A program made the position numbers and the translations under genes. Below are positions 1-6,517 of a DNA stretch of 6,857 nucleotides, one piece after another; within the stretch, counting starts at the first letter, position 1, and every line of letters starts with the position of its first letter. The stretch spans positions 1-6,857 of the forward strand of contig CAJUDC010000128.1 in NCBI GenBank assembly GCA_910584955.1. Reading direction: 5' to 3'. The DNA comes from an uncultured Paraprevotella sp. GTDB taxonomy: Bacteria; Bacteroidota; Bacteroidia; Bacteroidales; Bacteroidaceae. Below the pieces are notes generated by a model. That model worked only from the letters and a program-made list of their open reading frames with translations, had not been told where the DNA came from and did not search any database.

Positions 1-643
1 AAGCTGGAAGCGGCAATTGGCTGGGGAGTTCGAAAGGCCTTATTTTGCGGCGTTGACACAGTTTGTGCGTCAGGAGTATGCTACGACGACGTGTTATCCG
101 CCGGGCAGGTTAATTTTCAATGCTTTCAACCTTTGTCCGTATGACCGGGTAAAGGTGGTTATCATCGGACAGGATCCGTATCATGGGCCGGGACAGGCGC
201 ACGGCTTATGCTTTTCGGTAAACGACGGTGTGCCTTTCCCTCCTTCCTTGCAGAATATATTTAAGGAGATACAGACGGATCTGGGAACGCCCGTCCCGAC
301 TTCGGGCAATCTGACGCGGTGGGCGCAGCAGGGTGTGCTGTTGCTCAATGCCATGCTCACCGTGAGAGCGCATCAGGCCGGTTCGCATCAGCGGCACGGA
401 TGGGAAGAGTTTACGGATGCGGTGATCAGAACGTTGTCCGAAGGGCGTGAACATTTGGTATTTATCCTTTGGGGAGCGTATGCGCAGCGTAAGGGAGCCG
501 TTATCGATCGCAGCAGACATCTGGTGCTTCAGTCGGCCCATCCGTCGCCTTTGTCGGCCTATCAGGGCTTTTTCGGTAACAAGCATTTCAGTTTGGCGAA
601 TGCGTATCTGGAACAATACGGGCAGACGCCCGTTCAGTGGTGA
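1..643 (+). CDS. ung: Uracil-DNA glycosylase (family 1 UNG), 5'-truncated by the window edge
   Basis: Removes uracil from DNA by cleaving the N-glycosidic bond, starting base excision repair in the cytoplasm. The frame is open from the left edge: bases 2-16 encode SWKRQ, which continues smoothly into LAGEFERPYF, as in Bacteroides Ung proteins. The TTG at 17 is therefore an internal Leu codon and not the start; I estimate about 7 N-terminal residues are missing (213 complete codons present; from memory the family is about 220 aa). Seen motifs: the water-activating loop GQDPYHGPGQAHG with the catalytic Asp codon at 173-175, the uracil-pocket region VLLLNAMLTVRA, FILWGAYAQRKG, and the DNA-intercalation loop HPSPLSA with its conserved His near the C-terminus. 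All key residues are intact. The stop TGA at 641-643 lies just before the next gene, consistent with an operon. Identification is secure; only the N-terminus is unknown. Confidence 0.97.
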   Translation, partial: SWKRQLAGEFERPYFAALTQFVRQEYATTTCYPPGRLIFNAFNLCPYDRVKVVIIGQDPYHGPGQAHGLCFSVNDGVPFPPSLQNIFKEIQTDLGTPVPTSGNLTRWAQQGVLLLNAMLTVRAHQAGSHQRHGWEEFTDAVIRTLSEGREHLVFILWGAYAQRKGAVIDRSRHLVLQSAHPSPLSAYQGFFGNKHFSLANAYLEQYGQTPVQW

Positions 644-660
644 CGGCTATGGTAAAAGAT

Positions 661-664
661 AGGA
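661..664 (+). promoter_or_regulatory. Candidate Shine-Dalgarno for the DUF3109 gene
   Basis: AGGA ends 5 bases before ATG 670. No comparable purine stretch precedes ATG 649 or GTG 637. This is the reason for choosing 670, although Bacteroidetes genes often start without a Shine-Dalgarno, so it is only moderate support. Confidence 0.45.
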
Positions 665-669
665 TTCCC

Positions 670-1251
670 ATGATACAGGTCGGCGATGTAATTGTTTCCG
701 CCGACTGCCTGACCGAGAAATTTTGTTGTGATCTGGAAGCATGCCGGGGGGCGTGTTGTATAGAAGGTGATGCGGGGGCGCCGGTCACGCTGGAGGAAGT
801 GGCTCAACTGGAAGAGGTGCTTCCGGCAGTATGGGCGGACTTGTCGGCATCGGCACAAAGTGTGATCGACCGTCAGGGGGTGGCTTATACGGACGAAGAC
901 GGAGATTTGGTGACGAGTATAGTGAACGGCAAGGACTGTGTATTCACGTGCTACGATGCATCGGGTTGTTGCTTCTGCGCTATCGAGAAGGCTTTCCGTG
1001 CCGGTCGTACATCGTTCTATAAGCCGGCTTCGTGTCATCTGTACCCTATCCGGGTAAAGCGCATCGGCCGTCTGACGGGGTTGAACTATCACCGTTGGGA
1101 TGTGTGCAAGGCGGCTGTATGGAAAGGCGAGCGTGAAAATATTCCCGTATACCGCTTCCTGAAAGAACCGCTTGTACGCCGTTTCGGTGCGGAATGGTAT
1201 GCAGAGTTGGAAACGGCGGTGGCCGAATTGCAGGCGCAAGGATATTTGTAG
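670..1251 (+). CDS. DUF3109 family cysteine-rich protein, function unknown
   Basis: A 193-residue protein if started at ATG 670. It matches the DUF3109 family, which is common in Bacteroidetes and has no established function. It is rich in cysteine: CDLEACRGACC near residues 20-30, CVFTC at 90-94, GCCFCAIEKA at 99-108, SCHLYPIR from 121 and DVCKAA around 146. The pattern resembles YkgJ-type metal-binding or iron-sulfur proteins, so metal or cluster binding is my inference. No signal peptide or membrane segment is seen, so it is probably cytoplasmic. Start choice: the frame is open back to GTG 637, overlapping ung by 7 bases, and has ATG 649 as well. I prefer 670 because AGGA sits 5 bases upstream and the conserved family sequence begins MIQVGD. 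ATG 649 would add MVKDRIP. The closeness to ung (6-26 bases) suggests co-transcription but does not prove a DNA-repair role. Confidence 0.88.
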   Translation: MIQVGDVIVSADCLTEKFCCDLEACRGACCIEGDAGAPVTLEEVAQLEEVLPAVWADLSASAQSVIDRQGVAYTDEDGDLVTSIVNGKDCVFTCYDASGCCFCAIEKAFRAGRTSFYKPASCHLYPIRVKRIGRLTGLNYHRWDVCKAAVWKGERENIPVYRFLKEPLVRRFGAEWYAELETAVAELQAQGYL

Positions 1252-1260
1252 CGCGTGTTG

Positions 1261-1276
1261 TCGGCATATCTGCCGA
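1261..1276. repeat. Short perfect inverted repeat in the convergent intergenic region
   Basis: TCGGCA, a 4-base loop (TATC), then TGCCGA: a 6-bp perfect stem 9 bases after the DUF3109 stop. No T-tract follows on either strand, so it is not a classic terminator. It could act as an mRNA 3'-end stem or be incidental. Confidence 0.5.
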
Positions 1277-1285
1277 TGGGGGTGT

Positions 1286-1320
1286 AAAAAACTTCTGCCC
1301 TCTTTCACGGAGGGCAGAAG
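1286..1320 (-). terminator. Intrinsic terminator of the GH16 gene
   Basis: Read on the minus strand, an 11-bp perfect GC-containing stem (arms at 1310-1320 and 1292-1302, 7-base loop) is followed directly by six Ts (complement of the A-run 1286-1291). It starts about 50 bases past the GH16 stop. On the plus strand the same hairpin is followed by AAAGAAA, so it should terminate only minus-strand transcription. Confidence 0.85.
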
Positions 1321-1336
1321 AAAGAAACGACTTGAT

Positions 1337-1389
1337 ATACCGTAATCGGGAGCAGCGTGTTGCCTGCCGGTTACGGTATCTGTATTTTT
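1337..1389 (+). terminator. Candidate plus-strand terminator of the ung-DUF3109 operon, overlapping the GH16 3' end
   Basis: Arms at 1337-1349 and 1367-1379 can pair over 13 bp (ATACCGTAATCGG with CCGGTTACGGTAT reading through the 17-base loop), including one U-G wobble between 1346 and 1370. That pair would be an A-C mismatch in the opposite strand's RNA, which favours the plus strand as the functional one. TGTATTTTT follows at 1381-1389. The distal arm encodes the last two residues and stop of the convergent GH16 gene, and the T-tract lies in codons 918-920. The large loop and slightly displaced T-tract weaken the call. Confidence 0.55.
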
Positions 1390-4142
1390 CGGTTTTCAAT
1401 CAGGTATATACCCTTTTTCAAAGGGATATGCTGACTGCCGCTTATTGTCCGACGAAATACGTGGCGCCCCGCCAGGTCGTACAAGGCTACTTCACGAGGT
1501 GTATCGCATGTCACAAGCAGTTCTCCCGGCTTGACTGACAACGACAGCGGGCTTTCGGTTATTTCCTTCACTCCGACAAAGTGTTCGTTCTTCTGATATA
1601 CACGTATCCAGTCGATATCCATCCGGTAAGTATGGGTCTCGTCCGGTGCGGCGGCCCAACTTCCTGTCCCCACCGATTGGTTCAGGATCAGGTAGAATGC
1701 TTTGTCGAACGGCCATTGGCCTTGCGATGCGTATTGGGGAACGCGGTAGTAACGCGCTTTCTGCACGCCGTCCACATACCAGCGCATTTCGTCTGCTTCC
1801 CATTCAAAACCATAGGTGTGATAACGGCTCATGTCCATCGGTTCGTTGAAAGATGATCTCGGGTCGCCTGTCTTTCCCAGGTCGTATGTCCAGTGCGAGT
1901 GCACGGTATGGTAAGCTGTATTTTCCGTATTGATTTGTTCAAAGATGTCGATCTCTCCGCATGTCGGCCATCCTCCCGTTTGGTCTTGAGGCATCATCCA
2001 GATGGCCGGGAAGTTACCGCTGTGTCCGTTTACTTTAGCACGGCATTCCACTTTGCCGTGCATGAAACTGAATTTTCCGTTCGTCTCGATTCCTCCTGTC
2101 AGCATGGCGGCGTTGTCTGTGCTGCGGTCCATGTTGGGAATGGCTTTCAGCACCAGATTCCCGTTTTCCTGGTATACGACATCGATTGTGTCGGAGAGGA
2201 AGCGGTTCCATGCGGCCCCTTGCCGTTTGCAGCGCGACCATTTGGTCTCATCCGGCTGTGTACCGTCGGCTGCGTTAAACTCATCGTTGAAAATCAGGTT
2301 GTACTCAGGCAGGTCGGTCGGTGCGAAATGAGCTTTAACCTGCGTGTCGCCCCATACGGGTATACGTATGCCCGAAGTAGGAACTTGTGCGGCCCAGATT
2401 GTATCGGTGTACCATTGCCGGTTACCGTGGATGTACTCGGGACCGTCAAGGTTCATACCGCTTTTTATATAAACGGCATCTTCCAACTGGTACCCTTTGC
2501 TTACCGGAGTGGGGAATAGGGTAAGAGTGTTTCCGATTGATACGAAGTAGGGCAGAGCGGATTGTGAGGAACCGTATACATTGCCATGACGGGTATCCAG
2601 TTCCAGTGTCTGCGTACCGTCGTGTACGGTTAGCAGGAAATCTACGATTTCGCCGCCGTTCTCATGAATGTCATCTGTTCCTGTTCCGAATTGTCCGCCG
2701 GGGTCGGCATTATTCCAGTCGATCTTCAGGCGGGCCCGGTAAGTACCTGTAGGCAGATCGTCGGGCAGGGTAAAATCGGGGAATGTGATGGCATGATTGG
2801 GTTCTTCCGCTTCGGACAGGATCTCTCCGGCGCTGTTGAATCCGTTCAGGTAGGAATAAGAAACCAGTTCGCCTCCGGGGAGCGGTTTGTGATTGGCGTC
2901 CAACATCACGTTGAATTGTCCGTCCTGGTTGTAATCGATATACAGATAACCGTGCATTTGTCGGTTGGTGCGGTAGGTTACTGAAGGCGTGAAAACCTCG
3001 CCCGGCTGCGCCTTTCCGCGTAATGAGATCTTGTCCTGGTATACTTTGACAGGCGCCGTTGTGGGCAGTGTGGTGTAAATGCTGCTGCCTTTTGTCCCTG
3101 TAAGACGTATGTTCCGAAGGTAGCGGCTTCCGTTTTCTTTGCTGATGGTCAATGTCTCTCCGTCAAAGTTAAGCGGATAGTCGGTGTCGCTTTCGTTTTC
3201 GGATCCCTTTATGAAATTAGCCGTAATCATCAGGTCGCCGTCCACCAGTTCGGCCGGCAGGGTATAACGGTTGTTCTTGAACAAATAGCCCGGAATGGTG
3301 ATGTCGCGGTATTGCGGTGTGGAATGGATGAGGCTGTCTCCTTCCAGATAACCGTGGCGCAGCGTGATACCGTTGTGCGTGTATCCGCTTTCCGGTACCA
3401 GAAGGATCTGAAGCGGTTCTCCGAACTTCACCGTGGTGTTGTCGAGGACACCGGAATCTCCGTTCAGTACGTTGCCGTTGCTGCTTTGCACACTTACACG
3501 ACTGTATGCTCCATGCACGTTCAGGCATACGTCGGCAATCATTCCACCATTGGTAATAATGTCGTTGGTGGCTGTCATTCGTCCTCCCGGATCGGCGCTT
3601 CCCCAGTCCACCTTGTAGCGCATACGGTACATACCGTAAGGCAGATCGGCGGGTAGGGTGAAAGCCGGAGGATTGAGCACATTTCGCGCCCCTCCGCTCA
3701 CAGCCTCTCCCTTGCTGTTGTAACCGGAAGTGTTTTCTACGGTCTCTATATAAGAATAGGTGGCCAGTTCACTGCCCTCGGGCAAGGTATAGTCGTTGTT
3801 CAGGGTTGCCGAGAACTGTCCGTCACGGTTGTAGTCAATGTAGACATATCCATTCATCCAATTGCCCGTGAAGCCGAACCCGGGAATCAATGTCTCTCCC
3901 GGCTCCGCTCTGAAGGATTGCTCAGTCAGTGAACGGTAGACGGTCTGTGGCGACCGGCTGCCTACGGCGACAGACTGTGTCGCGCTTTTCGTACCGGTCA
4001 ATGTGATGTTAGTCAGATAAAAGTTGCTTTTCCCCGACACGCTATTCGGGTCGAAGTTCAGCGGATAATCGCTTTGCGCCTGTCCCGTTGCGGCCACGCC
4101 GGAAAGAAGCAAAACAGTGAGAGAAAAGTAAAGTTTGCTCAT
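1371..4142 (-). CDS. Secreted glycoside hydrolase family 16 enzyme with duplicated GEVED/beta domains and sorting-type C-terminal tail
   Basis: A 923-residue extracytoplasmic endo-glycanase. Order: signal peptide about 1-23 (Lys at residue 3, hydrophobic core, GQAQ before SDYPL, no lipobox Cys); GEVED-like domain about 25-210; beta-rich domain about 211-311; a second GEVED-like domain 321-507; a second beta-rich domain 508-607; GH16 domain about 615-850; C-terminal tail about 860-923. The GH16 signature GEIDIFE is intact: nucleophile Glu730, Asp732, acid/base Glu735. Further family landmarks are GGIETNGKFSFMHGKVECRAK, FPAIWMMP, YGFEWEADEMRWYVDG and IDWIRVYQ. GH16 enzymes retain stereochemistry and cut beta-1,3 or beta-1,4 glycans; laminarin, mixed-linkage glucan or host poly-LacNAc are all possible, and the sequence does not decide. 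Each GEVED unit carries DYNxDGQF (Asp103/Asn105/Asp107; Asp403/Asn405/Asp407), a likely calcium loop. Gene stands alone between terminators, with no SusC/SusD genes in view. The start at 4142 gives a clean signal peptide; no Shine-Dalgarno is visible. Confidence 0.92.
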   Translation of the reverse strand: MSKLYFSLTVLLLSGVAATGQAQSDYPLNFDPNSVSGKSNFYLTNITLTGTKSATQSVAVGSRSPQTVYRSLTEQSFRAEPGETLIPGFGFTGNWMNGYVYIDYNRDGQFSATLNNDYTLPEGSELATYSYIETVENTSGYNSKGEAVSGGARNVLNPPAFTLPADLPYGMYRMRYKVDWGSADPGGRMTATNDIITNGGMIADVCLNVHGAYSRVSVQSSNGNVLNGDSGVLDNTTVKFGEPLQILLVPESGYTHNGITLRHGYLEGDSLIHSTPQYRDITIPGYLFKNNRYTLPAELVDGDLMITANFIKGSENESDTDYPLNFDGETLTISKENGSRYLRNIRLTGTKGSSIYTTLPTTAPVKVYQDKISLRGKAQPGEVFTPSVTYRTNRQMHGYLYIDYNQDGQFNVMLDANHKPLPGGELVSYSYLNGFNSAGEILSEAEEPNHAITFPDFTLPDDLPTGTYRARLKIDWNNADPGGQFGTGTDDIHENGGEIVDFLLTVHDGTQTLELDTRHGNVYGSSQSALPYFVSIGNTLTLFPTPVSKGYQLEDAVYIKSGMNLDGPEYIHGNRQWYTDTIWAAQVPTSGIRIPVWGDTQVKAHFAPTDLPEYNLIFNDEFNAADGTQPDETKWSRCKRQGAAWNRFLSDTIDVVYQENGNLVLKAIPNMDRSTDNAAMLTGGIETNGKFSFMHGKVECRAKVNGHSGNFPAIWMMPQDQTGGWPTCGEIDIFEQINTENTAYHTVHSHWTYDLGKTGDPRSSFNEPMDMSRYHTYGFEWEADEMRWYVDGVQKARYYRVPQYASQGQWPFDKAFYLILNQSVGTGSWAAAPDETHTYRMDIDWIRVYQKNEHFVGVKEITESPLSLSVKPGELLVTCDTPREVALYDLAGRHVFRRTISGSQHIPLKKGIYLIENRKIQIP
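2322..3182 (-). repeat. Intragenic repeat unit 2 (GEVED-like plus beta domain) of the GH16 protein
   Basis: Encodes about residues 321-607. It begins DYPLNFD and contains LRNIRLTGTK, GYLYIDYNQDGQF, DLPTGTYRAR, DWNNADPGG and a beta-rich end finishing VKAHFAP. The first domain is clearly similar to unit 1; the beta-rich half has diverged more. Confidence 0.8.
3210..4070 (-). repeat. Intragenic repeat unit 1 (GEVED-like plus beta domain) of the GH16 protein
   Basis: Encodes about residues 25-311. It begins DYPLNFD and contains LTNITLTGTK, GYVYIDYNRDGQF, a DLPxGxYRxR segment, DWGSADPGG, and ends in a beta-rich stretch finishing MITANF. It aligns in order with unit 2 at an offset of about 296-300 residues. 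Confidence 0.8.
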
Positions 4143-4172
4143 TGTGAATCTAATAAATGGTTAATTGAATTT

Positions 4173-4220
4173 TAAAGATACGACTTTATATGTGTAGGCC
4201 GAGCCGCAGGAAGAAAATTA
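4173..4220 (-). promoter_or_regulatory. Possible promoter region of the GH16 gene
   Basis: The 226 bases between gyrB and the GH16 gene contain the gyrB terminator and AT-rich DNA. On the minus strand, TATCTTTA (4173-4180) and TAATTTTC (4213-4220) each resemble the Bacteroides -7 element TAnnTTTG with one mismatch. Neither has a convincing TTTG-like -33 element 19-21 bp upstream. A weak or activator-dependent promoter is possible; I cannot choose between the two. Confidence 0.25.
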
Positions 4221-4282
4221 ACATTATTTTTATTAAAAACACGCCCCCTGTACCGGACTTCGGTTCTCGTACGGCGTTATGT

Positions 4283-4327
4283 AAAAAAATGCACCGGCCC
4301 GCAGAATCACTTCTGTTCGACCGGTGC
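4283..4327 (-). terminator. Intrinsic terminator of gyrB
   Basis: On the minus strand, GCACCGG (4321-4327) pairs with CCGGTGC (4291-4297), with a second inner stem CAGAA/TTCTG (4311-4315 with 4302-4306) inside. Seven Ts follow (complement of the A-run 4283-4289, one base after the stem). It begins about 41 bases past the gyrB stop and should separate gyrB from the GH16 gene. Confidence 0.85.
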
Positions 4328-4368
4328 GAGAATATATGTAAGAATTGAATGATTCTCAGTTGCGTCCC

Positions 4369-6339
4369 TTATGCGTCGATATTGGCATACGTCGCATTTT
4401 GTTCGATAAACTCACGGCGTGGTCCGACATCCTCTCCCATCAGCATGGAGAACACGTAGTCGGCGCCTGCCGCGTCTTCTATCGTCACCTGTTTCAGCAA
4501 ACGTGTTTCGGGATTCATGGTGGTCTCCCACAGTTGTTCGGGATTCATCTCGCCCAAACCTTTGTAACGTTGTGTCGTTACGCCTTGTTCCGAACCGTTG
4601 TTGTACTTTTGCATGAATTGCAGACGGTCGCTTTCCGTATAGCAATATTCCTCGATCTTACCCTTCTTGCAGCGGTAGAGCGGTGGTGTGGCGATATAGA
4701 GATGTCCTTTTTGTATCAGTTCCGGCATGTAGCGGTAGAAGAGAGTCATCAGCAGGGTGTCGATGTGCGAGCCGTCGACGTCGGCATCGGTCATGATGAT
4801 CACCTTGTAGTAACGCAGTTTTTCGTAGTTGGCTTCTTTGCTGTCCTCGCCAAGTCCGTAGCGTACGCCCAATGCCTGAATGATGTTGTTCACCTCTTCG
4901 TGCTCGAATGCTTTGTGCCACATGGTGCGTTCCACATTGAATATCTTTCCACGGATGGGCAGGATGGCCTGATACTGCCGGCTTCGTCCCTGTTTGGCGG
5001 AACCGCCTGCCGAATCTCCCTCCACGATAAACAATTCGCAGTTGGCAGCGTCTTTATCCGAACAGTCGGCCAGCTTGCCGGGCAGGCCTCCGCCGGCCAT
5101 CGGGCTTTTCCGCTGTACGCTTTCGCGTGCCTTGCGTGCGGCCACGCGGGCTGTTGCAGCCAGAATAACCTTGTCGACGATCATCTTGGCTTCCTTGGGG
5201 TGTTCTTCCAGATAGTAGGAGAACGCTTCGCCTACGGCCTGCTGCACGGCTCCCGTCACTTCACTGTTGCCCAATTTGGTTTTCGTTTGCCCCTCGAACT
5301 GGGGTTCGGCCACTTTAATGGAGATAACCGCCGTTAGCCCTTCGCGGAAGTCCTCGCCTGAGATCTCCACCTTATTCTTTTCGAGTTTCTCCAACTCTTT
5401 GGTGCACTGTTCCTCGGCGTACTTCTTTAGGGTACGGGTCAGTGCCATGCGGAATCCCGTGAGATGTGTTCCGCCTTCTATCGTATTGATATTGTTCACA
5501 TAAGAGTGGATGTTCTCGTTGTAACCGTTATTGTACATCACGGCCACTTCAATAGGTACTCCCTGTTTTTCGGTGTTCAGATAGATCACATCATTGAACA
5601 GATGGGTACGGCTGGAATCAATATAGCGTACAAATTCTTTCAAACCGTCTTTCGAATGAAACACTTCCTGCCGTGGCTGGTCGTTATCGTCTTTTTCGCG
5701 CAGATCGGTCAGGGTGATGGTAATACCTGCATTCAGGAATGCCAGTTCGCGCATGCGGTTGGCCAGAATGTCGTATTTGTATGTGGTAGTGATGAATATG
5801 CCTCCATCAGGCCAGAATTGCTGGCGTGTACCCCGTATATCGGTCTCTCCTACGACTTTTACGGGATAGAGCGGTTTGCCGCATTCGTATTCTTGCTGGT
5901 AGATTTTCCCGTCGCGGAACACTTGCGAGAGCATGCGGGTGGAGAGAGCATTCACACACGACACACCCACACCGTGCAATCCGCCGGAAACCTTGTAGGA
6001 ACCTTTATCGAATTTACCGCCGGCATGAAGCACGGTCATAACCACTTCGAGGGCTGATTTGTGCTCTTTCTCGTGCATGTCAACCGGAATACCACGACCG
6101 TTGTCCTGCACGGTGATGGAGTTGTCCTCGTTGATGGTTACTTCTATATGCGTGCAATAGCCGGCAAGGGCCTCGTCAATAGAGTTGTCCACCGTTTCAT
6201 ACACTAGGTGGTGCAATCCTTTTTCGCTGATGTCGCCGATATACATGGCCGGGCGCTTGCGCACAGCTTCCAGGCCTTCCAGCACCTGGATGCTACTGGC
6301 GGAATAATTGGCGCCGTTCATCTGTTCTTCTGTTGACAT
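4369..6339 (-). CDS. gyrB: DNA gyrase subunit B
   Basis: ATPase subunit of the GyrA2GyrB2 type II topoisomerase, which introduces negative supercoils into DNA. 656 residues, the usual length of the short GyrB form; the roughly 170-residue insertion found in E. coli between the TOPRIM core and the QRYKGLGEMNP motif is absent. GHKL ATPase: YETVDNSIDEALAG with catalytic Glu48 and Asn52, DNGRGIP with Asp79, GGLHGVG at 119-125. Transducer: QTKTKLGN with the ATP-contacting Lys353. TOPRIM: EGDSAGG with Glu440, and DADVDGSH with Asp518, Asp520 and Asp522, the Mg-binding residues. QRYKGLGEMNPEQLW lies at 590-604 and the protein ends PRREFIEQNA...ANIDA as expected. Arg142 matches the coumarin-contact Arg136 of E. 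coli. The position equivalent to E. coli Lys447 in the quinolone region is Arg463, probably natural variation. GyrB rather than ParE is favoured by overall similarity to E. coli GyrB. It has its own promoter and terminator. Confidence 0.98.
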   Translation of the reverse strand: MSTEEQMNGANYSASSIQVLEGLEAVRKRPAMYIGDISEKGLHHLVYETVDNSIDEALAGYCTHIEVTINEDNSITVQDNGRGIPVDMHEKEHKSALEVVMTVLHAGGKFDKGSYKVSGGLHGVGVSCVNALSTRMLSQVFRDGKIYQQEYECGKPLYPVKVVGETDIRGTRQQFWPDGGIFITTTYKYDILANRMRELAFLNAGITITLTDLREKDDNDQPRQEVFHSKDGLKEFVRYIDSSRTHLFNDVIYLNTEKQGVPIEVAVMYNNGYNENIHSYVNNINTIEGGTHLTGFRMALTRTLKKYAEEQCTKELEKLEKNKVEISGEDFREGLTAVISIKVAEPQFEGQTKTKLGNSEVTGAVQQAVGEAFSYYLEEHPKEAKMIVDKVILAATARVAARKARESVQRKSPMAGGGLPGKLADCSDKDAANCELFIVEGDSAGGSAKQGRSRQYQAILPIRGKIFNVERTMWHKAFEHEEVNNIIQALGVRYGLGEDSKEANYEKLRYYKVIIMTDADVDGSHIDTLLMTLFYRYMPELIQKGHLYIATPPLYRCKKGKIEEYCYTESDRLQFMQKYNNGSEQGVTTQRYKGLGEMNPEQLWETTMNPETRLLKQVTIEDAAGADYVFSMLMGEDVGPRREFIEQNATYANIDA

Positions 6340-6363
6340 TGTATGTGTTTTCTAAATCCAGCA

Positions 6364-6395
6364 CAAATATACGGATTTTATCCGAAAAGCAGAAA
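6364..6395 (-). promoter_or_regulatory. Bacteroides-type promoter of gyrB
   Basis: On the minus strand, TTTC (complement of 6392-6395), a 20-bp spacer and TATATTTG (complement of 6364-6371). This fits the primary sigma consensus TTTG-N19-21-TAnnTTTG with one mismatch in the -33 element. Transcription would start near 6357, leaving a leader of about 18 bases before the ATG at 6339. Confidence 0.75.
6372..6384. repeat. Small inverted repeat in the gyrB promoter spacer
   Basis: CGGAT-TTT-ATCCG, a perfect 5-bp inverted repeat abutting the -7 element. It could be a short operator or a chance palindrome. It is upstream of the likely transcription start, so it would act as DNA and not as RNA structure. 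Confidence 0.35.
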
Positions 6396-6453
6396 TATTT
6401 ATCTTTATAAAAGTGGAGGGAGAAGAGGCTGAGAAGCTCTTTTCGCAGGCAGA

Positions 6454-6497
6454 CAAAATAATTGCAGGCGAGATCATTTAAATCTCGCCTGCAATTA
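6454..6497 (-). terminator. Strong intrinsic terminator of rpsT
   Basis: A 17-bp perfect stem (6481-6497 with 6458-6474, 6-base loop) begins 21 bases past the rpsT stop on the minus strand. The end of the stem merges into a T-rich tract (TTATTTTG). It should separate the rpsT transcript from gyrB. Confidence 0.88.
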
Positions 6498-6517
6498 TAT
6501 AATTACTTGGATGATAA

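Noticed and set aside
17..19. TTG as the start codon of ung
   Set aside because: The five codons before it (SWKRQ) continue the Ung family sequence, and the frame is open to the window edge, so the true start lies upstream of the window.
634..1308. A 224-codon minus-strand open frame covering the DUF3109 gene
   Set aside because: The plus-strand frame has a clear conserved family with ordered cysteine motifs; the antisense product has none and crosses the GH16 terminator.
1480..1492. A 13-base match (GTACAAGGCTACT) shared with rpsT near 6630
   Set aside because: In both genes the complement encodes Val-Ala-Leu-Tyr with common codons, the flanks do not match, and no further repeat structure exists; it is coincidence.
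1893..2519. A 208-codon plus-strand open frame inside the GH16 catalytic region
   Set aside because: It mirrors the conserved GEIDIFE-containing domain on the other strand and has no motif or start signal of its own.
4143..4368. A small gene or regulatory RNA between gyrB and the GH16 gene
   Set aside because: Apart from the gyrB terminator, the DNA is AT-rich with no convincing promoter, no start with a ribosome site and no conserved RNA fold that I can recognise.
4345..5337. A 330-codon open frame on the plus strand opposite the 3' half of gyrB
   Set aside because: It is fully antisense to an intact, highly conserved gyrB frame, begins at the gyrB terminator region, and its translation shows no recognisable domain. 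Long antisense frames are expected from the codon use of such genes.
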